From contig NZ_JAWDIR010000011.1 in NCBI RefSeq assembly GCF_046156265.1, positions 1,054,001 through 1,118,000 on the forward strand: a DNA stretch of 64,000 nt, in the 5' to 3' direction. A program made the position numbers and the translations under genes. The notes below the pieces were generated by a model. That model saw only the letters and a list, made by a program, of their open reading frames with translations. It searched no databases and was not told the DNA's origin. Of this stretch, positions 22,311-30,617 are shown one piece after another. This DNA comes from CAMDHY01 sp046156265. GTDB taxonomy: Bacteria; Pseudomonadota; Alphaproteobacteria; Rhizobiales; Segnochrobactraceae. The number at the start of each line of letters is the position of its first letter. Within the stretch, counting starts at the first letter, position 1.

Positions 22311-23363
22311 ATGTCGGAGATCACGAACTTTCGCGGCGAGGTGTCGAGCGTCGATCCCGAGCGATCGATGGATCTCGCCGTCGAGGAGTTGATGACGCGG
22401 GTCGGCGAGCGTGTCCGCAAGGCGCGGGAACTGAAGGGGCTACCGCGCCGGGTGGTCTCGGAGATCTCCGGTGTCTCGCCGCGCTACCTCGCCCAGCTCG
22501 AGGCGGGCGAGGGCAACATCTCGATCGGGCTGCTGCAGCGCGTGGCGATCGCGCTGGACCACCGCATCGAGTGGCTGGTCGGGCGGGAGGACCCGTGGAC
22601 GTCGGAGGCTGTGCGCGTCGCAGATCTGTTCCGCTCGTCGCCGGCCGAGGTGCGACGGCAGGTGCTGGCGACCCTCAGCCCGACACCACCGGAGAGCCTG
22701 CGGGGACGCCGCATCTGCCTGCTCGGCCTGCGCGGCGCCGGCAAGTCCACCTTGGGCGCCCTGGCCGGCCGCGCCCTCGGCATCCCGTTCGTCGAGCTCA
22801 ACCGGGAGATCGAGGAACAGTCCGGCATGGCGGTCAACGAGGTGCTCGCCCTCTACGGCCAGGAAGGTTACCGCAAGCTCGAGGCGCAGGCGGTCAGCCG
22901 CGTCATCGCCACCCACGACACCCTGATCCTCGCCGTCGCCGGCGGCATCGTCGCCGAGCCCGAGACCTACAAGGCGCTTCTCGCGAACTTCCACACGATC
23001 TGGCTGAAAGCGAGCCCGGAAGAACACATGACGCGCGTGCGCGCCCAGGGGGACACGCGCCCGATGGCGGGCAACCCCGAGGCGATGGAGCAGCTGAAGT
23101 CGATCCTGCGCTCGCGCGAGGCGCTCTACGAGCAGTCGTTGCTGACCCTCGATACCTCGGGCGAGCGATTGCAGGCCTCGCTCGAGCGGCTGCTGTCGCT
23201 GATCCGGGAGAACGGCCTACTCGGTGGCGGCGGTGCCGACGGCGCGGGCCGTATCTCGTCGCGGCGGGGCGGCGCCGGCGGGCGCGGGGCCACATCCGGT
23301 GCGATCCCGGCCGAGGTCGAGGGCAGCGGTGCGCAGCGTGCGGGATCACAGCCGGCAGAGTAG
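22311..23363 (+). CDS. boxR: BoxR/BzdR-type transcriptional regulator (XRE-shikimate kinase-like fusion)
   Basis: 350-residue regulator. An N-terminal XRE helix-turn-helix (about residues 22-85: VGERVRKARELKG, GVSPRYLAQLEAGEGNISI) is joined through a linker to a shikimate-kinase-like domain (about residues 138-305). That domain has an intact P-loop GLRGAGKSTLG and VELNREIEEQSGMAVNEV. In BzdR and BoxR of other bacteria this C-terminal domain senses benzoyl-CoA and releases the repressor. ATG 22311 (MSEITNFRGEV) is chosen because upstream codons overlap the predicted promoter. It is encoded just downstream of boxA on the same strand with its own operator. The C-terminal 35 residues are Gly/Ala-rich. 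Confidence 0.95.
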   Translation: MSEITNFRGEVSSVDPERSMDLAVEELMTRVGERVRKARELKGLPRRVVSEISGVSPRYLAQLEAGEGNISIGLLQRVAIALDHRIEWLVGREDPWTSEAVRVADLFRSSPAEVRRQVLATLSPTPPESLRGRRICLLGLRGAGKSTLGALAGRALGIPFVELNREIEEQSGMAVNEVLALYGQEGYRKLEAQAVSRVIATHDTLILAVAGGIVAEPETYKALLANFHTIWLKASPEEHMTRVRAQGDTRPMAGNPEAMEQLKSILRSREALYEQSLLTLDTSGERLQASLERLLSLIRENGLLGGGGADGAGRISSRRGGAGGRGATSGAIPAEVEGSGAQRAGSQPAE

Positions 23364-23560
23364 GCGAGAGCCGGGCGCGACCCTTGGCTGGGCACGGCTG
23401 AAGCAGGGGATGCGGCGGGCGCCCCGGGATCCCATCTGTCGGAGGCCGCCCGCTGGCCCCTTCGCGTTCGGTCGCGACGATGCTAACCGGTGCATTCCTG
23501 CGCACCGGCGTGATCGGTCGCCCGGCGGGTGTTGCAAGCAAGAGGTTTGGAAGAGGCTCC

Positions 23561-24586
23561 GTGTACGACGCCAAGGCCCCTGTATTCGCCGTCGCGCCGA
23601 TGATGGACTGGACGGACCGGCATTGCCGGGTCCTGCACCGAGCACTGTCGGGCCGCGCACTGCTCTATACCGAGATGATGACGGCGCTCGCGGTGGTGCA
23701 CGGCGACCGCGAGCGGCTGATCGGCTTCTCGCCCGTCGAGCATCCCGTGGCGCTGCAGCTCGGCGGGTCGGACCCGGCGACCCTCGCGGAAGCTGCGCGG
23801 ATCGGGGCGGAGTTCGGCTACGACGAGATCAACCTCAATGTCGGCTGCCCGTCCGACCGGGTGCGCGACGGCCGCTTCGGCGCCTGCCTGATGGCGGAGC
23901 CGACACTCGTCGGCGACTGCATCGCGGCGATGAAGGCGGCGGTCGGCATCCCGGTCACCGTCAAGTGCCGCATCGGCATCGACGACCAGGACCCGGAGCC
24001 GGCGCTCGATGCGCTCGCCGACGCGGTGGTGGCGGCCGGGACCGACGCGATCTGGGTGCATGCGCGCAAGGCCTGGCTCTCAGGCCTGTCACCGAAGCAG
24101 AACCGCACCGTGCCGCCGCTCGACTACGCCCGGGTGCGGCGGCTGAAGGCGCGGCTGCCGGACGTCTTCGTCGGGCTGAACGGCGGGCTCGACACGCTCG
24201 CGGCCGCCAAGGCGGAGCTTGCCCATGTCGACGGCGTCATGCTCGGCCGCGCCGCCTACCACAATCCCGACCTGCTCGCGGGCGTCGACGCGGAGATCTA
24301 CGGCGAGGCGGGGGACGCCCGCGACGTGCGCGAGGCGGTCGAAGTCTATTGCGCCTACGTCGCCGCCAACCTCGCGCGCGGGGCGCCGCTGGCGCCGATG
24401 GTGCGGCCGATGATCGGGCTGTTCTCCGGGCGGCCGGGGGCGCGGACCTTCCGGCGTATCCTGACGGTCGAATCGGTGCGCCGCGGAGCTGGTCTCGACG
24501 TGATCACCCAGGCGCTGGCGGCGCTGCGGCCGGTGCCCGCGGCGGACGAGGGCGCTGCGGCGGGGGCCGTCGAGGCGGCCGCCTGA
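23561..24586 (+). CDS. dusA: tRNA-dihydrouridine(20/20a) synthase DusA
   Basis: 341-residue FMN enzyme that reduces uridine 20/20a in the tRNA D-loop using NADPH. TIM-barrel start FAVAPMMDWTDRHCRVLHR; FMN/tRNA motif NLNVGCPSDRV; the catalytic Cys in GRFGACLM; then VHARKAWLSGLSPKQNR and GVMLGRAAYHNP, all DusA hallmarks. GTG 23561 is favoured: AAGAGG lies upstream and the protein then begins a few residues before the barrel, as in relatives. The longer frame from 23480 adds an unrelated basic stretch. It is unrelated to the benzoate genes and ends 10 bp from the convergent membrane protein gene. Confidence 0.93.
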   Translation: MYDAKAPVFAVAPMMDWTDRHCRVLHRALSGRALLYTEMMTALAVVHGDRERLIGFSPVEHPVALQLGGSDPATLAEAARIGAEFGYDEINLNVGCPSDRVRDGRFGACLMAEPTLVGDCIAAMKAAVGIPVTVKCRIGIDDQDPEPALDALADAVVAAGTDAIWVHARKAWLSGLSPKQNRTVPPLDYARVRRLKARLPDVFVGLNGGLDTLAAAKAELAHVDGVMLGRAAYHNPDLLAGVDAEIYGEAGDARDVREAVEVYCAYVAANLARGAPLAPMVRPMIGLFSGRPGARTFRRILTVESVRRGAGLDVITQALAALRPVPAADEGAAAGAVEAAA

Positions 24587-24596
24587 GGGCGGCGCC

Positions 24597-24887
24597 TCAG
24601 CCGAAGATCGCGGCGCGGTAGCTGTAACCGACCACCAGCACGAGGGCGAGGGCGCCCCAGAGCAGGATCGCCCGCCCGACATCGCCGAGCGCCGGCGGAT
24701 TGGCGACATAGCCCGACAACAGCAGGATCAGCACCGCGACGGAGGCGACGAGGCCGGGTCCGACCTCGTCGATCCAGGTCGGGAAGGGCCCCTGTTCCGG
24801 GCCGAACAGCCAGAGCGCCACGGCGACGACGCAGATCGCCGCCAGCACGTAGAACGCCACCTGGCGGATGCGCTGCTTCGGGCTCAT
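24597..24887 (-). CDS. Small membrane protein resembling the N-terminus of TIGR02281 proteases
   Basis: 96-residue protein with three hydrophobic segments: about residues 9-25 (FYVLAAICVVAVALWLF), 43-60 (LVASVAVLILLLSGYV) and 72-89 (LLWGALALVLVVGYSYR). The last, ending GYSYR, resembles the membrane segment that precedes the retropepsin-like domain in TIGR02281 aspartic proteases. Here the frame stops five residues later and the downstream strand is intact dusA, so no protease domain exists. ATG 24887 overlaps the DUF1289 stop (ATGA). Function unknown; possibly a degenerate relative. Confidence 0.7.
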   Translation of the reverse strand: MSPKQRIRQVAFYVLAAICVVAVALWLFGPEQGPFPTWIDEVGPGLVASVAVLILLLSGYVANPPALGDVGRAILLWGALALVLVVGYSYRAAIFG

Positions 24888-25102
24888 CGGGCGACCGCCA
24901 CCGTTGACCGGCGCCGCGCCGGGAGCGCCGCCATGACGGCACGACGCGCCGGCTCGGCCATGCGGGCCCAGTCGACGATCTCGTCCAGCGTGCGGCCGCA
25001 GCCACGGCAGAGGCCATCGGCGCCGATGACGCATTCCTTGACGCACGGTGTCGACACCGTGCCCGCATCCACCGTCGTCGCCATCCGCTGCAAGGCCGGC
25101 AT
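24884..25102 (-). CDS. DUF1289 (putative Fe-S-type Cys cluster) protein
   Basis: 72-residue DUF1289 protein. The four cysteines of the family are present: CVKECVIGADGLCRGCGRTL (C-x3-C-x7-C-x2-C), followed by DEIVDWARM. This spacing suggests a metal or iron-sulfur site; the function of the family is unknown. ATG 25102 is chosen because GGAG stands five bases upstream; a second ATG at 25084 has no RBS. The stop overlaps the start of the small membrane protein, so the two are translationally coupled. Confidence 0.85.
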   Translation of the reverse strand: MPALQRMATTVDAGTVSTPCVKECVIGADGLCRGCGRTLDEIVDWARMAEPARRAVMAALPARRRSTVAVAR

Positions 25103-25160
25103 CGCCGCTCCGCTCTCTCCGATTCGCCCGCGCCGAGGAGAGCGGCGCGGCACGTCGAGT

Positions 25161-25970
25161 TTAGGGCAGCGTTGCGGCGACGGCGAGGAGGAAGGCGCAC
25201 GCCGCCGCCTGCTCGGCCGCGCCCGCGACGTCGCCGGTGCCACCGCCGAGGGTGGCGCGCATCAGGCGCAGCAGCAGCCAGACGGCGACGGCGGCCGCCG
25301 CGAGGCCGGCGATCGTCGCCGCCATCCCCGTCTCGGCGCCGCCGATGAGGAGTGCCAGCACGGCAGCCGTGGCGCCGGCCGAAGTGAGGCCGCCGGCGGT
25401 CGGCCGGCCGGCGGCGACCGCGATCCCGTCGGTCCGCGCCGGCGGCAACAAAGCGAGCGGCGCCAGCGCAGAGGCGCGGGAGACGGCGTTGGCGGCGACG
25501 AAGGCGGCTGCGGCAACGGTCGGCGAAACCTCGGCGATGGCCGCCAGCGCCGACACGCGCAGGATCAGCGACAGCACCAGAGCCGCGGCGCCGGCGGCGC
25601 CGATGTGGCTATCGCGCATGACGGCGAGCCGCCGTTCGGCGCTGCCGCCGGCGGCGAGGCCGTCGGCGGTGTCGGCGAGACCGTCCTCGTGCAGGGCGCC
25701 GGTGACGGCGACGCCGACCGCCACCGCCACCGCCGCCGCCGGCAGCGGCGGCAGGCCGAGCCAGGCGGTGAGCCACAGCGCCGCGGCGCCGGCGAGGCCG
25801 ATGACGGCGCCGGCGACCGGCATCGCCCAGGCGTCGCGAGCGAGGTCCGGCAGGCGGGCGGGGTCGTCGAGCGGGCCGAGCACCGGCACGGGAACGCGCG
25901 CCAGGAAGCGCAAGCAGCCGGCGATGGCGGCGGCGGCGCGGGCCAGCCGGTCGTCGGAGGTCGAGGCCAT
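25161..25970 (-). CDS. cobS: Adenosylcobinamide-GDP ribazoletransferase (cobalamin synthase) CobS
   Basis: 269-residue integral membrane enzyme that joins adenosylcobinamide-GDP and alpha-ribazole in the last steps of cobalamin synthesis. It has the acidic family motif GALHEDGLADTADGLA and MRDSHIGAAGAAAL, with several Ala/Leu-rich membrane helices. ATG 25970; length is close to the usual 250-270. It is divergent from cobT (26125), which makes the alpha-ribazole phosphate precursor, an arrangement common in Hyphomicrobiales. I see no cobalamin riboswitch in the 154-bp divergent gap. Confidence 0.93.
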   Translation of the reverse strand: MASTSDDRLARAAAAIAGCLRFLARVPVPVLGPLDDPARLPDLARDAWAMPVAGAVIGLAGAAALWLTAWLGLPPLPAAAVAVAVGVAVTGALHEDGLADTADGLAAGGSAERRLAVMRDSHIGAAGAAALVLSLILRVSALAAIAEVSPTVAAAAFVAANAVSRASALAPLALLPPARTDGIAVAAGRPTAGGLTSAGATAAVLALLIGGAETGMAATIAGLAAAAVAVWLLLRLMRATLGGGTGDVAGAAEQAAACAFLLAVAATLP

Positions 25971-26124
25971 GATCTCTCCCGCTCGCAGCCGTCCGGCATG
26001 ACAGCCGCGGCGCGAGGCACTATCAACGGCCTCCCGCCGCAAGGCGAGGGTGCAGCGCCGGCCTTGCCGCCGCAGCCCGCCTCGCCGGCCGTGACCGCCG
26101 ACCGATTCGACCGAGGCCCGCCCG

Positions 26125-27147
26125 ATGTCCGACGCTCCCCGCCGCCCCCTCGACGACATCCGCGCGCTGATCGCCGGCATGCCCGGCCCGGACCTTGCCT
26201 CGGCCGCGGCGGTGGCGGCCCGCGACGCGCAGTTGACGAAGCCGGCGGGCTCGCTCGGCCGTATGGAGGAAATCGCTACCTGGCTCGCCACCTGGCAGGG
26301 CAAGGCGACGCCGACCGTCGACCGGCCGACGGTGGCGGTGTTCGCGGCCAACCATGGCGTCGCAGCGCGCGGCGTCTCGGCCTATCCGGCCGAGGTGACG
26401 GTGCAGATGGTGGCGAACTTCGCCGCCGGCGGGGCCGCGATCAACCAGATCTGCCTCGCCAACGACATCGGCCTCAAGGTCTTCGAGCTCGCGCTCGAAG
26501 TGCCGACGCCGGACATCGCCGAACAGGACGCCTTCTCGGAGGGCGAACTCGCCGCGACGATGGCCTTCGGCATGGAGGCGCTCGCCGACGGGCCGGACCT
26601 CCTCTGCCTCGGTGAGATGGGCATCGCCAACACCACCGTCGCCGCCGCCGTCCACCACGCGCTCTATGGCGGCACGGCGGTCGACTGGGTGGGGGCCGGC
26701 ACCGGGGTCGAGGGCGAGGGGCTCGCCCGCAAGCGTGACGCCGTTGCGATGGCGGTCGGCCGGCTCGCCGGCGAGCGTGACGGCCTCGAGGTTCTCAGGC
26801 GCGTCGGCGGCCGGGAGATCGCCGCGATGGCCGGCGCCATCCTCGGTGCGCGCCACCAGCGGGTGCCGGTGGTGGTCGACGGCTACGTGGCGACCGCCGC
26901 GGCCGCGGTGCTGCACGCCGTCGATCCGGGTGCGATCGGCCACTGCCTGTTCGCCCACGTGTCCGCGGAACAGGCGCACCGCGCGGTGCTGGAGCGGCTC
27001 GGCGTGTCGCCGCTGCTTGATCTCGGCATGCGGCTCGGCGAGGGCTCCGGCGCGGCGCTCGCCGCAGTGCTGGTGCGGACCGCGGCGCGGGTGCATTCCG
27101 GCATGGCGACGTTCGCCGGTGCAGGGGTGTCGGGGCCTGCGGACTGA
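26125..27147 (+). CDS. cobT: Nicotinate-nucleotide-dimethylbenzimidazole phosphoribosyltransferase
   Basis: 340-residue CobT, transferring phosphoribose from nicotinate mononucleotide to dimethylbenzimidazole to give alpha-ribazole-5'-phosphate. Signatures: TKPAGSLGRMEEIATWLATW, VFAANHGVAARGVSAYP, GEMGIANTTVAAAV and the catalytic-Glu region at the C-terminus, LGMRLGEGSGAALA. Length is normal. It is divergent from cobS and a hairpin follows at 27214, so it is probably transcribed alone. Confidence 0.95.
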   Translation: MSDAPRRPLDDIRALIAGMPGPDLASAAAVAARDAQLTKPAGSLGRMEEIATWLATWQGKATPTVDRPTVAVFAANHGVAARGVSAYPAEVTVQMVANFAAGGAAINQICLANDIGLKVFELALEVPTPDIAEQDAFSEGELAATMAFGMEALADGPDLLCLGEMGIANTTVAAAVHHALYGGTAVDWVGAGTGVEGEGLARKRDAVAMAVGRLAGERDGLEVLRRVGGREIAAMAGAILGARHQRVPVVVDGYVATAAAAVLHAVDPGAIGHCLFAHVSAEQAHRAVLERLGVSPLLDLGMRLGEGSGAALAAVLVRTAARVHSGMATFAGAGVSGPAD

Positions 27148-27213
27148 GGCCCGGCACCGCGGCGAACTATCGCCGCGCGTTGCGGGTCGGGGCGGGGTCT
27201 TCTATGTCTCGGG

Positions 27214-27245
27214 GGCGGCGCCGCGCCTCCCGTTTCGGCGCCGCC
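27214..27245 (+). terminator. Probable terminator of cobT
   Basis: Perfect 10-bp GC stem (27214-27223 with 27236-27245) and a 12-base loop, in the gap before the lrp-type gene. No T-tract follows, so it could also act as a repeat-type hairpin. Confidence 0.4.
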
Positions 27246-27271
27246 GCTGGGCGCGTGCCCCGGAGACCGCG

Positions 27272-27763
27272 ATGATCGACCGCACCGACCGCAAGATCCT
27301 GTCGATCCTGCAGGAGGATTGCACCGTGCCGGTGGCCGAGGTGGCGCGCCGGGTCGGGCTGTCGACGACGCCGTGCTGGCGGCGCATCCAGAAGCTCGAG
27401 GAGGACGGCGTCATCACCGGGCGAGTGGCGCTGCTCGACGCGGCGAAGGTGAACGCACCGGTGACGGCCTTCGTTTCGATCGTCACCAACAAGCACTCCG
27501 AGGACTGGCTGTCGCGGTTTGCGAGCGTCATCCAGGAGTTCCCCGAGGTGGTCGAGTTCTACCGGATGGCCGGCAACGTCGACTACCTGCTGCGTGTGGT
27601 GGTGCCGGACATCGCCGCCTATGACGCCTTCTACAAGAAGCTGATCGCCAAGATCGAGATCTCCGACGTGTCGACGACCTTCGCCATGGAGCAGATCAAG
27701 TACACGACGGCGCTGCCGCTCGCCTATGTGCCGCTGGAAAAGGGCCGGGCGGCGAGCGAATGA
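27272..27763 (+). CDS. Lrp/AsnC family transcriptional regulator
   Basis: 163-residue regulator. N-terminal winged HTH (MIDRTDRKILSILQEDCTVP, then GLSTTPCWRRIQKLEEDGVI) and a C-terminal RAM/AsnC effector domain (EFYRMAGNVDYLLRVVVPDI) that forms octamers and usually binds an amino acid. ATG 27272 follows a CGGAGA Shine-Dalgarno; the frame is open far upstream but only as antisense noise. It overlaps the start of the following small membrane gene. No obvious amino-acid target gene is adjacent, so its regulon is unknown. Confidence 0.92.
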   Translation: MIDRTDRKILSILQEDCTVPVAEVARRVGLSTTPCWRRIQKLEEDGVITGRVALLDAAKVNAPVTAFVSIVTNKHSEDWLSRFASVIQEFPEVVEFYRMAGNVDYLLRVVVPDIAAYDAFYKKLIAKIEISDVSTTFAMEQIKYTTALPLAYVPLEKGRAASE

Positions 27764-28047
27764 TGACCGAGCTCCCGACCCTCGCCTCAGGCGTGCTGGC
27801 GTCTTTTGTGGATGCCGCGACCGCCGTCTGGCTGCCGGTGAGCCGCACGACGCCGGACGGCACCGTCGTCGACGATGGCGGAACGGATGGTGGGGCGGGC
27901 ACCGGCGATGCGGTCTCCGGCGGCGTCGAGATGGCGCAGCGCTTTCTGTTCGCCATTCCCGACGAGGTGAAGACCATCCTGATGCTGGCTCTCGCCGCGG
28001 CGATCGGCATCTACCTCTACCTCAACTTCATGCGCGACCAGCCGTGA
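27760..28047 (+). CDS. Small C-terminally membrane-anchored hypothetical protein
   Basis: 95-residue frame starting ATGATG at 27760, overlapping the Lrp gene stop (ATGA), so likely co-translated. It has a Gly/Asp-rich middle (VDDGGTDGGAGTGD) and a single C-terminal hydrophobic helix (ILMLALAAAIGIYLYLNFM, about residues 73-91) ending in a short charged tail. This is the layout of a tail-anchored protein. No family recognised. Confidence 0.5.
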   Translation: MMTELPTLASGVLASFVDAATAVWLPVSRTTPDGTVVDDGGTDGGAGTGDAVSGGVEMAQRFLFAIPDEVKTILMLALAAAIGIYLYLNFMRDQP

Positions 28048-28161
28048 CGGCGCCTGCCGCCGTTTTTTCGGGCGACCGGTGCCCACGCTTTCGACGCCGG
28101 GCCGCAACAATTCCGCGCTAGTCTCTCGCGGGGCGCGGCTTCGCGCTGTTAGGCTGGCGGG

Positions 28162-29637
28162 ATGGCGACCGTGGCGAAGATACCTCCGGGCGTGGGGCCG
28201 AAATTTCCGCAGGTGGTGGTGCTGGTTGGCGCCACCGGCGACCTCTCCAAGCGCAAGCTGCTGCCGGGGCTGTTCCACCTCTCGACCGCCGGGTTCATTC
28301 CCGGCTGCCGCATCATCGGCGTGTCGCTCGACGACATCGACGCCGACCGCTTCCGCGCTATCGCGCGCGCGGCGCTCGACCAGTTCTCCCACCGCAAGGC
28401 GGTCGACGAGGCGCAGTGGACGGCGTTTGCCGAGCAGCTCGACTATGTGCCGATGTCGGCCGGGCCAGCGGCGCTGCGCGAGGCGGTGGAGCGGGCCGAG
28501 GCATCGTTCGACGGCGAGAGCCGGCGCATCCACTATCTCAGCGTCCCGCCCAGCGCGGCCTTGGCGGCCGTGCGGATGCTGGACGAGGCCGACCTCGTCA
28601 AGCGCTCGCGCGTCATCATGGAGAAGCCGTTCGGGGTCGATCTCGAGAGCGCCGTGTCGCTGAACCGGCGCCTGCACGAGGTGTTCTCCGAGGACCAGAT
28701 CTTCCGCATCGACCATTTCCTCGGCAAGGAGCCGGCGCAGAACATCCTCGCCTTCCGCTTCGCCAACGGCCTGTTCGAGCCGATCTGGAACCGCAACTTC
28801 ATCGACCACGTACAGATCGACGTGCCGGAGACCCTCGGCCTCGGCCAGCGCTCGGCCTTCTACGAGCAGACCGGCGCCTACCGCGACATGGTGGTGACGC
28901 ACCTCTTCCAGATCCTGGCCTTCATGGCGATGGAGCCGCCGACGGCGCTGGCGCCGGCGCCGATCAGCGAGGAGAAGAACAAGGTCTTCCGCTCCATGCT
29001 GCCGCTCGACCCGAAGGACGTCGTGCGCGGCCAGTACACCGGCTACCGCTCGGAGGAGGGCGTCGATCCGGAATCGGAGACCGAGACCTTCATCGCCCTC
29101 AAATGCCAGATCGACAACTGGCGCTGGGCCGGCGTGCCGTTCTTCCTGCGCACCGGAAAGCGGCTGGCGGAGGGGCAGCGGATCATCTCGATCGCCTTCC
29201 GCGAGCCGCCGAAGTCGATGTTCCCGGCCGGCTCCGGCGTTGGCGCGCAGGGGCCGGACCATCTCACCTTCGACCTCGCGGATGCCTCGAAGATGTCGCT
29301 GTCGTTCTACGGCAAGCGGCCGGGCCCCGGGATGCGGCTCGACAAGCTCAGCCTGCAGTTCGCGATGAACGACACCGGCCTGATCGGCGAGGTGCTGGAG
29401 GCCTACGAGCGCCTGATCCTCGATGCCATGCGCGGCGACCACACGCTGTTCACCACCGCCGAGGGCATCGAGCGGCTGTGGGAGATCTCGACGCCGCTGC
29501 TCGAGGCACCGCCGCCGGTGCGCCTCTACGCGCCGGGCTCGTGGGGGCCGAAATCGATCCACCAGCTCGTCGCCCCGCACGCCTGGCGGCTGCCGTTCGA
29601 GCGGGCGTGGCGGGATTCGAACAACGGCGGCGGGTGA
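28162..29637 (+). CDS. zwf: Glucose-6-phosphate 1-dehydrogenase
   Basis: 491-residue enzyme oxidising glucose-6-phosphate to 6-phosphogluconolactone, the entry to the pentose-phosphate and Entner-Doudoroff routes. NADP-binding fingerprint GATGDLSKRKLLPGL near residue 22, EKPFGVDLESA, and the active-site motif RIDHFLGKE with its catalytic His region near 185-193. Length is standard. It starts at ATG 28162 with a weak GGCGGG RBS. It usually travels with pgl and edd, but these are absent; downstream is a repeat element. Confidence 0.96.
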   Translation: MATVAKIPPGVGPKFPQVVVLVGATGDLSKRKLLPGLFHLSTAGFIPGCRIIGVSLDDIDADRFRAIARAALDQFSHRKAVDEAQWTAFAEQLDYVPMSAGPAALREAVERAEASFDGESRRIHYLSVPPSAALAAVRMLDEADLVKRSRVIMEKPFGVDLESAVSLNRRLHEVFSEDQIFRIDHFLGKEPAQNILAFRFANGLFEPIWNRNFIDHVQIDVPETLGLGQRSAFYEQTGAYRDMVVTHLFQILAFMAMEPPTALAPAPISEEKNKVFRSMLPLDPKDVVRGQYTGYRSEEGVDPESETETFIALKCQIDNWRWAGVPFFLRTGKRLAEGQRIISIAFREPPKSMFPAGSGVGAQGPDHLTFDLADASKMSLSFYGKRPGPGMRLDKLSLQFAMNDTGLIGEVLEAYERLILDAMRGDHTLFTTAEGIERLWEISTPLLEAPPPVRLYAPGSWGPKSIHQLVAPHAWRLPFERAWRDSNNGGG

Positions 29638-29706
29638 GGGGGCGTCCTGCGCCTGTCGCTTCGGCCGCGTCCAGCTCCTCGGGGGCTGTCTCCAAACTCT
29701 CTTGGG

Positions 29707-29821
29707 GTCATTCCCGGCCTTGTGCCGGGAACCCATGGACATTGCCGGTTCGCTGGGCGCCCGGCTCGTGGCGCCGTGCTCGCTGCGACGAGTGGGTTCC
29801 CGGCACAAGGCCGGGAATGAC
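29707..29821. repeat. 29-bp perfect inverted repeat element
   Basis: Left arm 29707-29735 and right arm 29793-29821 are exact reverse complements over 29 bp (outer ends GTCATTCCCGG and CCGGGAATGAC), enclosing 57 bp. Each arm is itself palindromic around CCCGGC...GCCGGG. Such arms recur in many alphaproteobacterial genomes as dispersed intergenic palindromes, from general knowledge. It lies between the convergent zwf and ABC permease genes and may also terminate transcription from both. Confidence 0.75.
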
Positions 29822-29921
29822 TTCGGAGGGGTAGGCGCCCCCCAACAGAGCGGGAGGGGGCAGCGGCTCCTTACATGAAGTCGGAGGGCAGTGCCTGCCG
29901 CTCAAGGGGTCTGCGCTAGCC

Positions 29922-30617
29922 TCACGCGTTCGCCGGCCGCAGATGCCGGGTCAGGCGGCGTTCCAGGACGTCCCAGACGCGGCGGAGGGTCTCGACGATG
30001 GCGAGGTAAAGGACGGCGGCCCAGATGTAGACCTCGAAGTTGAAGCTGCGGGCATAGGCGAGGCGGGTCACGCCCATGACGTCGAAGATCGTCACGACGC
30101 TGGCGATCGCCGAGCCCTTGATCATCAGGATGATCTCGTTGCCGTAGGGGCGCAGCGCGACGATGAAGGCCTGCGGCAGGATCACCTTCCAGGTGGTGAC
30201 CGCCCGCGAGACGCCGAGCGCGCTCGCCGCCTCCCACTGGCCGCGCGCCACCGAGCGGATGGCGCCCCGCAGGATTTCCGCCTGATAGGCGGCGGTGTTG
30301 AGGGCGAAGGTGAAGACGATGCAGTTGAAGGCATCGCGGAAGAACCACCAGAGGCCGATGTCCTGGAAGAACGGACGGAACTGCCCGGCGCCGTAATAGA
30401 CGAGGAAGGTCTGGGCGAGCAGCGGCGTGCCGCGGAAGAAGGTCGTGTAACCGTAGGCGATGCCGTTGACGATCGGGTTGGCGGAGAGCCGCATGGCGGT
30501 GAGCGGGGCGGACAGCACGGCGCCGATGACGATCGCCAGGCCGACGATCGTCAAAGTGACGACGAGGCCGTCGAGCATGCGTGGGCCATAGCGGGAGAGC
30601 AGCTCGAGGTCGATCAC
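29922..30617 (-). CDS. Polar amino-acid ABC transporter permease (HisM-like)
   Basis: 231-residue inner-membrane permease with about five helices. The ATPase-docking EAA-type loop lies around EAASALGVSRAVTTWKVIL near residues 130-150. N-terminus: LLSRYGPRMLDGLVVTLTIV. It pairs with the permease encoded immediately upstream, whose stop overlaps this start (ATGA at 30614-30617). It belongs to the HisM/GlnP family of the PAAT type. It is the last gene of the unit; no ATP-binding protein follows. Confidence 0.92.
   Translation of the reverse strand: MIDLELLSRYGPRMLDGLVVTLTIVGLAIVIGAVLSAPLTAMRLSANPIVNGIAYGYTTFFRGTPLLAQTFLVYYGAGQFRPFFQDIGLWWFFRDAFNCIVFTFALNTAAYQAEILRGAIRSVARGQWEAASALGVSRAVTTWKVILPQAFIVALRPYGNEIILMIKGSAIASVVTIFDVMGVTRLAYARSFNFEVYIWAAVLYLAIVETLRRVWDVLERRLTRHLRPANA

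Noticed and set aside
25971..26124. Possible cobalamin riboswitch between cobS and cobT.
   Set aside because: I could not find the conserved B12-box core, and 154 bp is too short for a full element serving either gene.
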